64,000 nt of DNA from GCA-2724215 sp015660315 (GCA_029941315.1 JAPYQE010000002.1:22035-86034), one strand, 5' to 3'; numbered from the stretch's first letter, positions 26,934 to 36,696 are shown. Numbers and translations are program-made. The notes: a model not told the origin generated them from the letters alone.

Positions 26934-27839
26934 ATGAGCACTAACCATTGTTATTCAACTCGTCTTCACCGCACTCTGGTCCATTCGCGCAACAAAATGA
27001 GCATTATATTGGCGCTATTGCTCGTTGTCGGAGCCGCCTCCGATACCTCCGCACAACAAGCCAAACAACCACAGCAAAGGGATCGAAACTTAGATCCATC
27101 CGGTTTCCCCTGGCCGGGCGGTGCCAAAATGGCGCTCAGCCTGACCTTCGACGACGGTCGTTCGAGCCAGGTAACCCACGCAGTGCCCGTGCTGGATTCC
27201 CTCAACGCCAAGGCGACGTTCTACGCGCAGCCCGACAATCTACTCGAAGAATTGGAACTTTGGCAGCAAGCCGCCGCCGCGGGGCACGAATTCGGCAACC
27301 ACACGGTCGGACATCCGTGCACCGGCAACTTTGCCTGGGTCAGATACGACGGCGTCGTGCTCGAATCGTACGACCTCGATAGGATGCGCAGCGAAATCTT
27401 GCAGGCGAATGACGAGATCGAAAAACTGCTGGGGGTTCGCCCCGTTAGTTTCGCCTATCCCTGCGGCCAAACCTACGTCGGGCGCGGCAAAAATACTAAG
27501 AGCTATGTTCCACTGGTCGCCGAACTCTTCCAGACCGGCAGGCGCTGGCTGGATGAAACCTCGAACGCACCCGACCACTTCGACACCGCGCAGGTGATGG
27601 CCATGCGGATGGACGGCGAAGACTTCGATGCCGTACACCGCATGATCGAACGCACCAAACGCAGCGAGAACTGGCTGGTCCTGGCAGGACACAGCGTCGG
27701 CGATTCACCCTATCGAACGAATCTCGATATGTTAAGGGCACTGGTGGTCTATGCGCAAGATCCCAACAATGGCGTGTGGCTCGCGCCCGTATCGGAAGTA
27801 GCATCCTTTATCGCCAAGGAACAGGCGGCCAAAGAATAA
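26934..27839 (+). CDS. Polysaccharide deacetylase (NodB-homology), exported
   Basis: About 301 residues. I chose ATG at 26934 because AGAAGAG precedes it; an alternative ATG at 26997 would give a shorter signal starting MSIILALLLVVG. A signal peptide ends near SAQQ. The NodB domain has LSLTFDDGRSSQ with the metal Asp and catalytic Asp (FDDG), and the metal histidines in FGNHTVGHP (H...H). VSFAYPCGQTYV and LVLAGHSVGD match later motifs. It removes acetyl groups from GlcNAc-type or other acetylated glycans outside the cytoplasm. It follows the alginate-lyase-like lipoprotein on the same strand. Confidence 0.9.
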   Translation: MSTNHCYSTRLHRTLVHSRNKMSIILALLLVVGAASDTSAQQAKQPQQRDRNLDPSGFPWPGGAKMALSLTFDDGRSSQVTHAVPVLDSLNAKATFYAQPDNLLEELELWQQAAAAGHEFGNHTVGHPCTGNFAWVRYDGVVLESYDLDRMRSEILQANDEIEKLLGVRPVSFAYPCGQTYVGRGKNTKSYVPLVAELFQTGRRWLDETSNAPDHFDTAQVMAMRMDGEDFDAVHRMIERTKRSENWLVLAGHSVGDSPYRTNLDMLRALVVYAQDPNNGVWLAPVSEVASFIAKEQAAKE

Positions 27840-27855
27840 GACTATCGCCCGGCGC

Positions 27856-28653
27856 TTATTTGCCCTTCCATTCCGGTTTGCGCTTCTCAGCGAACGCTTC
27901 CGGACCAGCGATAAAATCCTCTGAGGCGTAGAGCTTCTCGGCCATCGGAAAGCTCTGTCCCACCGCCTCCCACAGCGGCAGTTCCAACCCACGCAACGCC
28001 GCCTCTTTGCTGGCGCGCAACGACAGCGGCGCACATTCCATAATCTGCGCCACCCAGCGCTCAGTAGCCGCGTGCAATTCTTCGCCCGAGGTAACTTCAT
28101 TGACCAACCCCACGCGATGCGCCTCTTCCGCGCCGATAAACTGCCCGGTCAACACCATGCCCATCGCCACGCTATAGGGCACACGGCGCACCAGTCGATG
28201 GATGCCGGCGCCATCGGCCATCAGCCCCCGACGCACTTCAGGCAAACCAAATTGCGCATTGTCCGCGGCCAGCACGATGTCGCAGCCCAATACCAGTTCG
28301 AGACCACCGCCGACGGCATAGCCGTGGACCGCCGCCAATAAGGGCTTCCAGCAATCCCGGCCACGCTGAAAACCCAATGCCTCATTGGTAACCACTTCGT
28401 CGCGATTGTGCTCGCGCACTTTCTCGCCCTGCTCGGCTCGCCACTTCAAGTCAGAGCCGGCGCTAAAAGCACGTTCACCACTGCCAGTGAGCACCGCCAT
28501 CCAGATATCATCATCGTCGCGCACTCTCGTCCACGCTTCACCCAATTCGTCCGCCATCGGTGGGTGCATGGCGTTGAGCACCTCGGGGCGGTTAAGCGTA
28601 ATCCAAGCGACGTGGTCTTGCTGTGCAAAAAGTATGTGTTCGTATTCAGCCAT
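27856..28653 (-). CDS. Enoyl-CoA hydratase/isomerase (crotonase family)
   Basis: A 265-residue crotonase-fold protein. ITLNRPEVLNAMHPPM is the first motif; RAFSAGSDLKW gives the first oxyanion-hole segment; AAVHGYAVGGGLELVLGCDI carries the second, with GGG. FGLPEVRRGLMADGAG aligns with the catalytic helix: the first Glu of hydratases (usually ..PE...G) is kept, while the second acid position is not obvious. It may act as hydratase, isomerase or other acyl-CoA enzyme. It is the last gene of a run on the minus strand, 60 bases after the alcohol dehydrogenase. Confidence 0.93.
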   Translation of the reverse strand: MAEYEHILFAQQDHVAWITLNRPEVLNAMHPPMADELGEAWTRVRDDDDIWMAVLTGSGERAFSAGSDLKWRAEQGEKVREHNRDEVVTNEALGFQRGRDCWKPLLAAVHGYAVGGGLELVLGCDIVLAADNAQFGLPEVRRGLMADGAGIHRLVRRVPYSVAMGMVLTGQFIGAEEAHRVGLVNEVTSGEELHAATERWVAQIMECAPLSLRASKEAALRGLELPLWEAVGQSFPMAEKLYASEDFIAGPEAFAEKRKPEWKGK

Positions 28654-28713
28654 ATATATTCTTATTCCCTTGGAGCCCCACCCAGGCCCTTGTTCTTATT
28701 TTGCAATTATAAC

Positions 28714-29814
28714 CTATCGATTTTTTAAAATCGGCTTAATCGTTTTTCCATCGTGCATATCAGCCACAGCTTGGTTGATATCCTCTAAACCGTAAAACGA
28801 GACCAGTCGATCAAATGGGAAGCGGCCGCCAATAAATAAATCGATAAGATGGGGAATGAACCTGTCGGGCACACTATCACCTTGTACTACCCCCCGCAGG
28901 GTGCGGCCAAAAAAAAGGTGGCGCATGGGGATTTGAACTTCGGCATCCGCCGAGCCCCCCCCAACATGGGCACATACTCCCAGAACCTTTAAGCACTCAA
29001 CCGCCTGCCGCAGCACATCTGGGTTTCCCGTCGTGTCCAGCGAATAGTTGACACCGCCCGGACAGATCTCTTGCACGACCTTTATTATGTCACTCGTCTC
29101 CGCGCCATTAATGGCATGTGTTGCGCCGAGTTCACGAGCCAAATCGAGCCGCTGCTGGTTGATGTCCACCGCGATAATCGTGGTGCAGCCGGCGACCACC
29201 GCTGCCATCAGCGCGCTCAAGCCGACCGAGCCCGTGCCGAATATGAGGATCGAGGAACCCACCTCGGCAGCGAGCGAATTGAGCACTGTGCCCGCGCCCG
29301 TCTGTATGCCGCACCCCAATGGCCCCAATAATTCGAGCGGTACATCCGGTCTTACCTTGACGACATTGCGTTCGGTGGCGATCGCGTAATCGGCAAAGGA
29401 CGACTGACCGAAATAATAACCGTGAATCACCTCGCCACCTTGACTGAGCGGCGAGGACCCATCCGGCCTTTGACCGCCAAATGTCAGGGCCATAACATCA
29501 TCGCAATAAGCCGCCTGTGCATTCTGGCAATTCGGGCAAATCCCGCAAGAATTATACGTCAGAACGACATGATCACCCGGTTGCACCTTGCTTATAGCCG
29601 ATCCGACTTCTTCGACGACCCCTGAGCCTTCGTGCCCCAAAACAATCGGATGCGGTACTGGTCGGTGACCATGCTGTACCTTTACATCGGTATGGCAGAC
29701 CCCCACACCCGCGATACTGACAAGTACCTCATTGGCCCTGGGTGATTCCAATTCGACGGACTCAAGGCTAAACGCAGCGGCCTCTTGCCGAAGAAGCGCG
29801 GCTTTAACTTGCAT
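28714..29814 (-). CDS. Zinc-dependent alcohol dehydrogenase (MDR family)
   Basis: About 366 residues. ATG at 29814 (MQVKAALLRQ) is taken as start because AAGGGAG lies just upstream and family similarity begins there; upstream frame is the tail of the previous gene. Catalytic zinc ligands are Cys40 (GVCHTD) and His61 (GHEGSG); structural zinc cysteines are 90, 93, 96 and 104 (CGICPNCQ...YC). The NAD loop is GTGSVGLSAL and the adenine-side acid is in VDINQQ. It resembles aryl-alcohol or formaldehyde-type dehydrogenases. The start overlaps the acetylesterase stop by 11 bases, showing co-transcription. Substrate unknown. Confidence 0.94.
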   Translation of the reverse strand: MQVKAALLRQEAAAFSLESVELESPRANEVLVSIAGVGVCHTDVKVQHGHRPVPHPIVLGHEGSGVVEEVGSAISKVQPGDHVVLTYNSCGICPNCQNAQAAYCDDVMALTFGGQRPDGSSPLSQGGEVIHGYYFGQSSFADYAIATERNVVKVRPDVPLELLGPLGCGIQTGAGTVLNSLAAEVGSSILIFGTGSVGLSALMAAVVAGCTTIIAVDINQQRLDLARELGATHAINGAETSDIIKVVQEICPGGVNYSLDTTGNPDVLRQAVECLKVLGVCAHVGGGSADAEVQIPMRHLFFGRTLRGVVQGDSVPDRFIPHLIDLFIGGRFPFDRLVSFYGLEDINQAVADMHDGKTIKPILKNR

Positions 29815-31228
29815 GGCTCCCTTGTATCGGCACCCTTTGCATCGCCGGAAGGGACATACCGTCCGCATCGGTGATATTGCAATAGGGGTGACGATCGTGG
29901 CCATAACTCACGGCCAACGTTTTGAGTAGGTCCATCGTCTGCCCGGTTTCCAACAGAACGCGATTACCGCGCAACGTAATCTTGTAGAGCGAGGGAGATA
30001 CCTTGCCTTTGGCGTCAATCATGGTGAAGCCGGTCGGCAAACCCTGGCTTTGCAGTTTGCCTTTGACATTGCCGTATTCGAGTTCGACTACGATCGTCTT
30101 AGGATCACCAGGCTTGGGGGATTTAACCGCGCAGAAAACGCCTTTGAGATAGATGCCGCTCTTTTCCTTGGGATCCTTAAATACCAGACGCGACGCGAGC
30201 CGGGCAAGTCGTTTGCCGAGCATCTGTTGGCCGACACCGCTGATATGGATAGCATCGTCAATGCTCAAATCAACGGTGGGCGCGACATCGAGTTTTTCAA
30301 TCACCTTAGGCAATAGGCGCTGCTGCTCCTGTACGCTATTCCAGTATTTACCGTCGGGCGCGGCATGGCAACCGATCTGCACGACGAGCCAAGGTAATTG
30401 CTCAATACCCATATCGTCCCGTGTGGCCTGTACTAGGTTTTTCATATTTTGCGTATAAATTTTAGCGGCTTCTTTGTTGGCGTCGGACTCTCCCTGGTAC
30501 CAGAGCACACCCGCCACCTGCTGCCCGAGCTTTTCATAGCGCCGCATCATAGCACCATAGAGCGAAGCCCCACCCTGATCGCGCAGTTCAGGCGACCATT
30601 GCGCCATCGACGTGCCGCCGTGCGCACACGCGATAATGCCCTGAGGGACACGAGTGCGCCGCCGCATTTCGAGTGCAAACGCATGCGCCGGTGAAACGCC
30701 TTTTAGCGTGGCCTTGCTCTGTTTTTCAAGTATCGCGCGACTCGGGCGCTTCGGACCATCGCCGTATCCATTGTGAAAAACATCAACGGCTTCGGCGAGA
30801 AAATGTACCGGTTCGACAGCGATATCCCACTCATCACGGGTATAAAACGCGCGCACTTGCGGATGCGGCTTCGGCGCGTCGACGAGATTACCGACTCCCT
30901 GCATATTGGACTGTCCAGCCGCGATCCAGACGTCGCCGACAAAAATATCGACGACGATCAGCATATCAATCGTTTTTCTTTGATCTCTTACGCGTAGTTC
31001 AACTTGATATGGACCGCCGCACGATAAGCCACCAATCGCGAGCATAAAGCGTTTTTTCTCGACGGCTCCGGCACGAGTCCATGTGAATTTACCCACAGCC
31101 TTGCCGTCTTTGAGAACGCGGTATTCAAGCGCGCCATTCTTTGCCGTACCCGTGATCAGGACATGCCCCTTGTTTTGCGCGTTGCGTTGCAAAACTTGGC
31201 CGGGCAGTAAACCGTGCGTGATAATCAT
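29804..31228 (-). CDS. Sialate O-acetylesterase-type (SASA/CE6) SGNH esterase
   Basis: A 474-residue esterase with the SASA domain (PF03629 type). The nucleophile motif is IAAGQSNMQG (Ser); ACAHGGTSMAQW holds the oxyanion Gly and region around it; VAGVLWYQGESDANKE is block III; DDAIHISGVGQQMLGKRLA gives the late catalytic Asp and His. It removes O-acetyl groups from sugars such as sialic acid or xylan-type chains. There is no evident signal peptide. It lies 12 bases after the GH42-like gene and its stop overlaps the alcohol dehydrogenase start, so they form an operon that deacetylates and then oxidises sugar products. Confidence 0.9.
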   Translation of the reverse strand: MIITHGLLPGQVLQRNAQNKGHVLITGTAKNGALEYRVLKDGKAVGKFTWTRAGAVEKKRFMLAIGGLSCGGPYQVELRVRDQRKTIDMLIVVDIFVGDVWIAAGQSNMQGVGNLVDAPKPHPQVRAFYTRDEWDIAVEPVHFLAEAVDVFHNGYGDGPKRPSRAILEKQSKATLKGVSPAHAFALEMRRRTRVPQGIIACAHGGTSMAQWSPELRDQGGASLYGAMMRRYEKLGQQVAGVLWYQGESDANKEAAKIYTQNMKNLVQATRDDMGIEQLPWLVVQIGCHAAPDGKYWNSVQEQQRLLPKVIEKLDVAPTVDLSIDDAIHISGVGQQMLGKRLARLASRLVFKDPKEKSGIYLKGVFCAVKSPKPGDPKTIVVELEYGNVKGKLQSQGLPTGFTMIDAKGKVSPSLYKITLRGNRVLLETGQTMDLLKTLAVSYGHDRHPYCNITDADGMSLPAMQRVPIQGSHAS

Positions 31229-31240
31229 CGCTACCCTTTT

Positions 31241-33268
31241 TTAGTTTGCCTTAAGATGGATGACGCTGATTCCGTAGACGATGAGGCGCGGGATCTCAAA
31301 GCGGACGCGACCATCGGCCACTTCATGATGCAATGCAAGCGGCTCCTTCATCTCCGGATAAAGCCACTCGACGCGGTCTACCTCTACCGCATCCGGAAGT
31401 AATAGATCCGCCCGGATGGGCCCCATTGGTATGGGCGTCTCGATAGCCGGGGCCTCGTCCTGGCGGTAGTTGATCCAGTGCACTGGGATCGCCGCCGTAT
31501 CCTCTGCCCGCCAGGCGCGCACACGCACCCACCAAGGCGCATCGGTCTGCAACCAGTAGCCCCCGCACAATCCCTCTAAAGTAGCAATAAGCGCTTGCCC
31601 TTCAGGCGCGTCGGGCAGGTGGGTATAGACTGGCATCTCCGGGTCCCCATCCAGGGTCCGAATCGTCTTTATCTCCGGCTGCCAATTTGTGCTCTGCCAG
31701 CGATAGACCCTGTCTGCCGACTTGCTAAAGAGCGGGTTCGGCTCCTGCTTACCACCGTCCGCGTCCAGTGTCCCCGTGGCACCAGCGACGACGAGGCCGC
31801 CGCCAGCGTCCACGTGTCGTTGCACGGCGGCGATCTCCTCATTAGAGAGGCGACGGATATCGGGTAGGATCAGCGACGAAAATTCGCTGGCGCGCTCCGT
31901 TAACTGATCGTCAAAAAGAATATCGTAGAAGACGTGCGCGTCCTCCAGCCACTCGGCGATTCTTTTCAATGCATCGAGATAATCCAGTTCGCCCTCGCGC
32001 TCAGCTCGGCGCGGGTAGACCAGGCCGAACTGTGCTATCGGACTTGCCGGGTGCAGCAGTTCCTCGTGCTCGGCGACGAAACGCTGGTAGCGGATGATGG
32101 GGCCAAAATAGTCCTCGGGAGCGATCCTTGTCGCATCCTCGTGCTCTGGGCGCGGGGGGCCGGCGTGAAAACAGGGGGAGGCACCGCCGTGCGCAGCCGC
32201 TTCTGCAGCCCAGACCCGCCAGCGACGATAATCGTATTTGTTGATAACAAAAGGGCGGCCACCGCCAGCAGCATGCATATGCCGCGCGTTAATCCCCATA
32301 TCCGCGATATAGCCCTGTTCAATAGAGCTACCCCAGCGGTAGGGTCCCTGGCTGTACCAGATATAATCTTCGTCGCGGGCCCAGAGATCCGCGGGCAGGG
32401 CAGCGCGCTCGTCGTTGACCCGCATCCCGTATTTATGATACCACTGCGCGGCCAACAGCCCCGGACGCAGAGCGCGTCCGTAGTCGATGAAGACCTCGTC
32501 GAAGGCGCTCTTACGGCGCCGGGCGGCGGCCTGTTCGAGCACCACCAGATAGCGGCGCTTCAATTCGTCGGAGGCGTTAGCCACCGGCTCGCGGACGTCG
32601 GCAGCTCCGTCGAAATCACCATCGAACAAGCTGTGCAATTCTGCGTTGCCGAAAATCGACGTCATATGCGCACGGATGGTGTCGGCACAATAACCACAGC
32701 CACAGAAACCCTCGTAGTTGTGCGTCGTGTTAAAGCCGTCGAGCCCCAAATCGATGCCTTTGCGCACCATGGCCTTGAGGATCTGCAACCAATGCGGGTT
32801 AGAGATACAGCCGCGATAACTGAAATACGGTCGGCCCTCGATGGCTCTGCGCGCTGGTTCCCCCGATGCCTCAAGCGCAATTGCAGCGGACACCGAATCC
32901 ACTGGCCGATCGCCGAGTATCTCCGGTGTCCACATCTGATCCCAAATGCCGCCGAACAGCCCCAGCCCTGTTGCATGGTCGCCATAGTGTAGGGTCGAGG
33001 ACAACTGACCTACGACGCGGGCGCCAGCCGCCTGCACTTGGGGAATCACCTCTGCGGCAAGCTGGAGGTTTTCCTCAATGCCCACGACCGGCATCCCCGC
33101 CCACGACCGCTCGACCTTCTCATCACCGGCGAGGCCGTAGAAATCGGGGCCGAAGTTGCCCATTTGCACGACTTGCACCTTGCCCCGACGCACGTGCTCG
33201 ACGACCTGGTCGGCTGTCGGTAATGTCCAGTATTCGATGAGTCGATTAAACCAGAAATTGCTATGCAT
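31241..33268 (-). CDS. Glycoside-hydrolase-like protein (GH42/GHL type TIM barrel plus trimerisation-like domain)
   Basis: A 675-residue protein that looks like a GH42-type or hypothetical glycosyl hydrolase (GHL6) family member. The N-terminal half is a barrel: NFWFNRLIEYWTLP, VVQMGNFGPDFYG, FSYRGCISNPHW, DLGLDGFNTTHNYEGFCGCG with a Cys-rich loop, and a DEVFID segment. About residues 440-560 resemble a beta-galactosidase trimerisation domain (DILFDDQL, SLILPDIRRLSNEEIAAVQRH, GGGLVVAGATG). The last 100 residues are beta-rich. No signal peptide. The catalytic acids cannot be named with confidence. It sits between a dioxygenase gene and an acetylesterase, 20 and 12 bases away, in one operon. 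Confidence 0.72.
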   Translation of the reverse strand: MHSNFWFNRLIEYWTLPTADQVVEHVRRGKVQVVQMGNFGPDFYGLAGDEKVERSWAGMPVVGIEENLQLAAEVIPQVQAAGARVVGQLSSTLHYGDHATGLGLFGGIWDQMWTPEILGDRPVDSVSAAIALEASGEPARRAIEGRPYFSYRGCISNPHWLQILKAMVRKGIDLGLDGFNTTHNYEGFCGCGYCADTIRAHMTSIFGNAELHSLFDGDFDGAADVREPVANASDELKRRYLVVLEQAAARRRKSAFDEVFIDYGRALRPGLLAAQWYHKYGMRVNDERAALPADLWARDEDYIWYSQGPYRWGSSIEQGYIADMGINARHMHAAGGGRPFVINKYDYRRWRVWAAEAAAHGGASPCFHAGPPRPEHEDATRIAPEDYFGPIIRYQRFVAEHEELLHPASPIAQFGLVYPRRAEREGELDYLDALKRIAEWLEDAHVFYDILFDDQLTERASEFSSLILPDIRRLSNEEIAAVQRHVDAGGGLVVAGATGTLDADGGKQEPNPLFSKSADRVYRWQSTNWQPEIKTIRTLDGDPEMPVYTHLPDAPEGQALIATLEGLCGGYWLQTDAPWWVRVRAWRAEDTAAIPVHWINYRQDEAPAIETPIPMGPIRADLLLPDAVEVDRVEWLYPEMKEPLALHHEVADGRVRFEIPRLIVYGISVIHLKAN

Positions 33269-33288
33269 TCGCGATCATCCTATTGGCG

Positions 33289-34077
33289 CTAAAACGGAAG
33301 CTCCGTACCGTAAATCACCGGATTCATATCGTGATCTGTGAGGTCAGCGGTATATACGCTCTGCTCACCTTTCTTCGGCCAGGATCTTTCCGTTCGCATA
33401 TGAATGGCAAAACTCCGACGAGGACGGCCGGATGTATTGGGATGGCTGCCATGAAAGGTCAGCTTGTGATGGAACGCGACCTGTCCAGCATTGAGCAGTA
33501 CCGGTATCGCGGCAAAATCGCTGTCGTCCGGTATCTGTATCGTATCCTGAAAAGAGCCGTGCGTCGTATCGAAGAAATTGCCCTGGTTCAAAAAGCCCCA
33601 TTTGTGCGAACCGCTAATATAGACCATCGGCCCACAATCTTCCTCCACATCCGTCAGAGGCACCCAAGCTGTGAAAAGTTCACTATCTTCTTCCCAGGGT
33701 CCCCAGTAATTGCGATCCTGATGCCAACCCACTTTCGACTCGTTCGCGCCTAAGCCGGGTTTGACCAACAACTGCACAGCCCATATTTGCACCGCTTGCG
33801 CACCGGTAATCGCGGCGGCCCACTTCCCAAGATTCGAATTTGACACAAACTCACGGATAGTCAGATCTGCGCGATGGGAAGAATCGATTTTTACGATTTG
33901 CCCCCGTGTCGCTTCTGCAGAATCAAACGGGCTGCGCGGGGCGACACCGGTTTCGTAGCGGCCAGAGATTACAAGATCCTGGTGCTTTATCGCACGGGCG
34001 ATAGACTCTTCGTCATAGATGATCGGGGAGAAGCAAAAACCCTGTTGCTCATAGTGCAATTTTGCTTCTTGATACAT
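33289..34077 (-). CDS. Phytanoyl-CoA dioxygenase-like Fe(II)/2-oxoglutarate oxygenase
   Basis: About 262 residues of PhyH superfamily (PF05721). The facial triad is visible: WHQDRNYW gives His and Asp, and FHGSHPNTSGRPRRSF gives the distal His and the 2-oxoglutarate-binding Arg. Flanking segments TAWVPLTDVEEDCGPMVYIS and GQVAFHHKLTFH are typical. A TTG at 34086 also opens the frame, but ATG at 34077, with AGGG upstream, is preferred. Family members hydroxylate acyl-CoA, amino-acid or alkaloid-like substrates. Here it precedes the GH42-like gene by 20 bases, so hydroxylation of a sugar-linked or lipid component is possible. Confidence 0.93.
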   Translation of the reverse strand: MYQEAKLHYEQQGFCFSPIIYDEESIARAIKHQDLVISGRYETGVAPRSPFDSAEATRGQIVKIDSSHRADLTIREFVSNSNLGKWAAAITGAQAVQIWAVQLLVKPGLGANESKVGWHQDRNYWGPWEEDSELFTAWVPLTDVEEDCGPMVYISGSHKWGFLNQGNFFDTTHGSFQDTIQIPDDSDFAAIPVLLNAGQVAFHHKLTFHGSHPNTSGRPRRSFAIHMRTERSWPKKGEQSVYTADLTDHDMNPVIYGTELPF

Positions 34078-34214
34078 AGTTCTCAACCCTGAATCGCAGC
34101 GATTATGGACCGCGCCGAGCCCCTTGGTCCATGCAGAAGGAGCATTCTATTATCTCTGCCAAAACAAACCGACAGTTCGACCGATATCCTGCAATAAAAA
34201 ACTATGGCCGTCGG

Positions 34215-35585
34215 TTATAATACCAACTCGTCCGGTGGCTCCCAATCGCCGGAGCGCGGATCCCAACGCGTGCCGCATTTGTCGCTGATCACCACCCATT
34301 CACCTGGGCTCAGATTGCCCTGATGGTGGTAGTTGAAGCGCCTCAAACCCGCCGCTTCGGCCGAATCGAGCAGCATTTTCAAGTCCCGCGCGCTCATCGG
34401 ATCGCCGTCGTGCGGAAAACGCCCCGTATCCAGCCAGGGCACGATGCGCTCAGGATCGTCGACGGCAGCGATTGCCCGCTTCGTCTCCTGCGTGACCACC
34501 TGCTCGAAAAACTCCGGACTCAGCGCAGTTTCAAAGTCCAGCATATCATCGCTGACCCCAGGCAAAATTATACCGAACATAGCCTGCACGATTTCGAGCG
34601 TATCGGCAACCGTGAGACTGGGGTTCCACTCGATCAAGGTCTGCGAATAGCGATATACCGTACCGATAAAGCCATCGAAGCCACGGTGGAAGAAGTAGTG
34701 CTTGGGCAATAGAAAATCCATAAACTCGGCGAGATCGACAAAGTCGTAGCCACACAAAGGTGCAAAAGCCGCCGATCGCGGGCCGCAGCCCATGCGCACC
34801 GGACGGTCCAGATTCGCGGCGACGCCTTCGCGCATCTGGCGAAAGTTGCGCGTCAGACTTTCCGTGCGGAACGACAACCACGACATCAGATCGGCATCCG
34901 CACCGAGCATGTGGTAGGCACCCATCAGACCGCCGCGTGCGTTGGAGCGGATGCGTTTCGGGTCCAGATTGTGAAACAACGCCAATAAGCGATCTTTGGC
35001 GGCGACCATGGCGGCGTAGTCGTAACCGAGATCTTTGGCCATCGGCGCCACCGATTCCGGCAAGTCGTTAAAAAAATAAGAGCGGTGGTTCATATGGTGC
35101 GGTGCCATCTCATAGCCCCATTCGGGACCGTCCATCACCACACCGTCGGCCATTGGATAATGCTCGAGCGTGTCGACCATGCGGGCGACGCGCGCCGCCG
35201 TCGTCTGCGGATCGTGTAAATGGTGGCCGGGGCCACCTGGGCCGGAACCGCCGTCGGCATACATGATATAGACTTGCATGCCGCGGTCTTTTGTGGCGTT
35301 CATGGTCTTTTCGAGCAGAGCCCGTTTTTCCGGCAACTGGTGTTCTGGCGCAGCCGGCGCTTCGACGCCGAGGCGCTTGTAGACCGCCGGATTGGGATCA
35401 TAGGTCGGCGCCACCAGCCCTTCAGAAGGCAGCGACTGCGCATTTTGTGACAACTTCGCTTGGCCGAAGACCAGCGGCCCAAAGACGACGCCGTCAACGC
35501 CGCCCGCATGCCACGCGTCGAGGATGCGTTCGTGATCGTACATCACGCCTTCAAGATCTCGCTGTATATCCATCCAAAGCTTCAT
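34215..35585 (-). CDS. Conserved hypothetical protein, likely TIM-barrel glycoside-hydrolase-like
   Basis: A 456-residue soluble protein. It begins MKLWMDIQRDLEG; the segments GVDGVVFGPLVFGQAK, GMQVYIMYADGGS, ADGVVMDGPEWGYEM, YDFVDLAEFMDFLLPKHYF and RRFNYHHQGNLSPGEW have the alternating strand-loop pattern of a barrel, with acidic and aromatic residues at strand ends such as DGPEWGYE. That pattern is like the hypothetical glycoside hydrolase groups in which an Asp/Glu pair closes the pocket. I do not recognise the family. It precedes the dioxygenase gene in the same run of minus-strand genes. The substrate is unknown. Confidence 0.6.
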   Translation of the reverse strand: MKLWMDIQRDLEGVMYDHERILDAWHAGGVDGVVFGPLVFGQAKLSQNAQSLPSEGLVAPTYDPNPAVYKRLGVEAPAAPEHQLPEKRALLEKTMNATKDRGMQVYIMYADGGSGPGGPGHHLHDPQTTAARVARMVDTLEHYPMADGVVMDGPEWGYEMAPHHMNHRSYFFNDLPESVAPMAKDLGYDYAAMVAAKDRLLALFHNLDPKRIRSNARGGLMGAYHMLGADADLMSWLSFRTESLTRNFRQMREGVAANLDRPVRMGCGPRSAAFAPLCGYDFVDLAEFMDFLLPKHYFFHRGFDGFIGTVYRYSQTLIEWNPSLTVADTLEIVQAMFGIILPGVSDDMLDFETALSPEFFEQVVTQETKRAIAAVDDPERIVPWLDTGRFPHDGDPMSARDLKMLLDSAEAAGLRRFNYHHQGNLSPGEWVVISDKCGTRWDPRSGDWEPPDELVL

Positions 35586-35601
35586 GCAATTACTCCCTTA
35601 T

Positions 35602-36696
35602 CTAAACATTGAAACGAAAGTGCATCACGTCTCCGTCTACAACCGTGTACTCCTTACCTTCAATCCGCAATTTACCGGCGGCTTTTACCGCGACCTCACT
35701 GCCCAACGAAACGAAGTCATCGAATTTAATGACCTCAGCTTTGATAAAGCCCCGCTGAAAATCCGTGTGGATGGCTCCGGCGGCTTCGGGCGCGCTAGAG
35801 CCACGCTTGACGGTCCAAGCCCTGGTTTCTTTGGGACCGGCAGTAAGATAAGTGATCAGGTCGAGCAGCTTGTACCCTTCGCGGATGACCTTGTCCAAAC
35901 CCGATTCACTCAAGCCCAGGGATTCGAGATATTCTCGCTGTTCCTCTTCTTCGAGCTGTGAGATCTCGGCTTCGATCGCCGCGCTCATACAGATGACCGG
36001 AGCCCCGGCCACCGCCTCTTTGAGCTTTTGCACGTGCGGGTTGGCATCTGGATTGACGGCGTCCGCCTCGGAAATATTCGCCAGATACATGACCGGCTTG
36101 TCTGTCAGCAGGTGCATATCGCTGATGCGCAAACGCTGGTCGTCAGATAGTTCCATCGATCGCACGGACTTGCCCTCGTTGAGATGCGCGAGGAGCGGCT
36201 CTAAAACCTCCATATCCGCACGCGCGTCCTTATCGCCGGACCGCGCCATCTTGCTCGTGCGGTTCATGCGTTTTTCGACGCTGGCCAGATCCGCCAGACC
36301 GAGTTCGGTATCAATAACTTCGCTATCTCGCAAAGGGTCCACCGACCCGTCGACATGCACGATATTGTCGTCGTCAAAACAGCGCACGACATGGGCAATG
36401 GCATTGCATTCGCGGATATTACCGAGAAACTGATTGCCCAAACCTTCACCCTCTGACGCGCCTTTGACTAAGCCGGCGATATCGACAAACTCAAGGCTGG
36501 TAGGGATGATCTTTTCCGAGGTGAATATGTTGGCCAGTTGGTCCAGCCGCCCGTCCGGCACCGCTACGACACCGATATTAGGTTCGATGGTACAGAAAGG
36601 GAAATTGGCACTCTCGGCTCCGGCCGCGGAAAGCGCGTTGAACAGCGTAGATTTCCCCACATTCGGCAGGCCAACTATTCCGATATTAATCGCCAC
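35602..36696 (-). CDS. ychF: Redox-regulated ATPase YchF (Obg-family)
   Basis: A 364-residue universally conserved P-loop protein that prefers ATP over GTP and binds ribosomes. G1 is GLPNVGKSTLFN (9-20); FVDIAGLVKGASEGEGLGNQ is the switch II/G3 region; YLANISEAD replaces NKxD (the NxxE-type change that alters nucleotide choice). A coiled-coil insert follows, and the TGS domain is at the C-terminus (about 280-364), ending in the typical DGDVMHFRFNV. It is read with a separate promoter-scale gap to the neighbour. It is a housekeeping gene, unlike most of the window. Confidence 0.98.
   Translation of the reverse strand: MAINIGIVGLPNVGKSTLFNALSAAGAESANFPFCTIEPNIGVVAVPDGRLDQLANIFTSEKIIPTSLEFVDIAGLVKGASEGEGLGNQFLGNIRECNAIAHVVRCFDDDNIVHVDGSVDPLRDSEVIDTELGLADLASVEKRMNRTSKMARSGDKDARADMEVLEPLLAHLNEGKSVRSMELSDDQRLRISDMHLLTDKPVMYLANISEADAVNPDANPHVQKLKEAVAGAPVICMSAAIEAEISQLEEEEQREYLESLGLSESGLDKVIREGYKLLDLITYLTAGPKETRAWTVKRGSSAPEAAGAIHTDFQRGFIKAEVIKFDDFVSLGSEVAVKAAGKLRIEGKEYTVVDGDVMHFRFNV

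Noticed and set aside
28671..28715. Possible fourth copy of the palindromic repeat (CCACCCAGGCCCTTGTTCTT)
   Set aside because: Only a short stretch resembles the repeat core and there are no inverted arms, so it may be chance.
28921..28945. GGGGATTTGAAC resembling a tRNA T-loop
   Set aside because: It lies inside the alcohol dehydrogenase coding sequence and there is no acceptor or anticodon stem around it.
31934..32992. A 352-codon plus-strand frame opposite the GH42-like gene
   Set aside because: Antisense shadow caused by GC-rich codon use; the minus-strand gene has clear domain structure.
34106..34133. ATGGACC...GGTCCAT hairpin between two minus-strand genes
   Set aside because: The stem is only seven bases with a 14-base loop and no T-tract, not enough to call a terminator.
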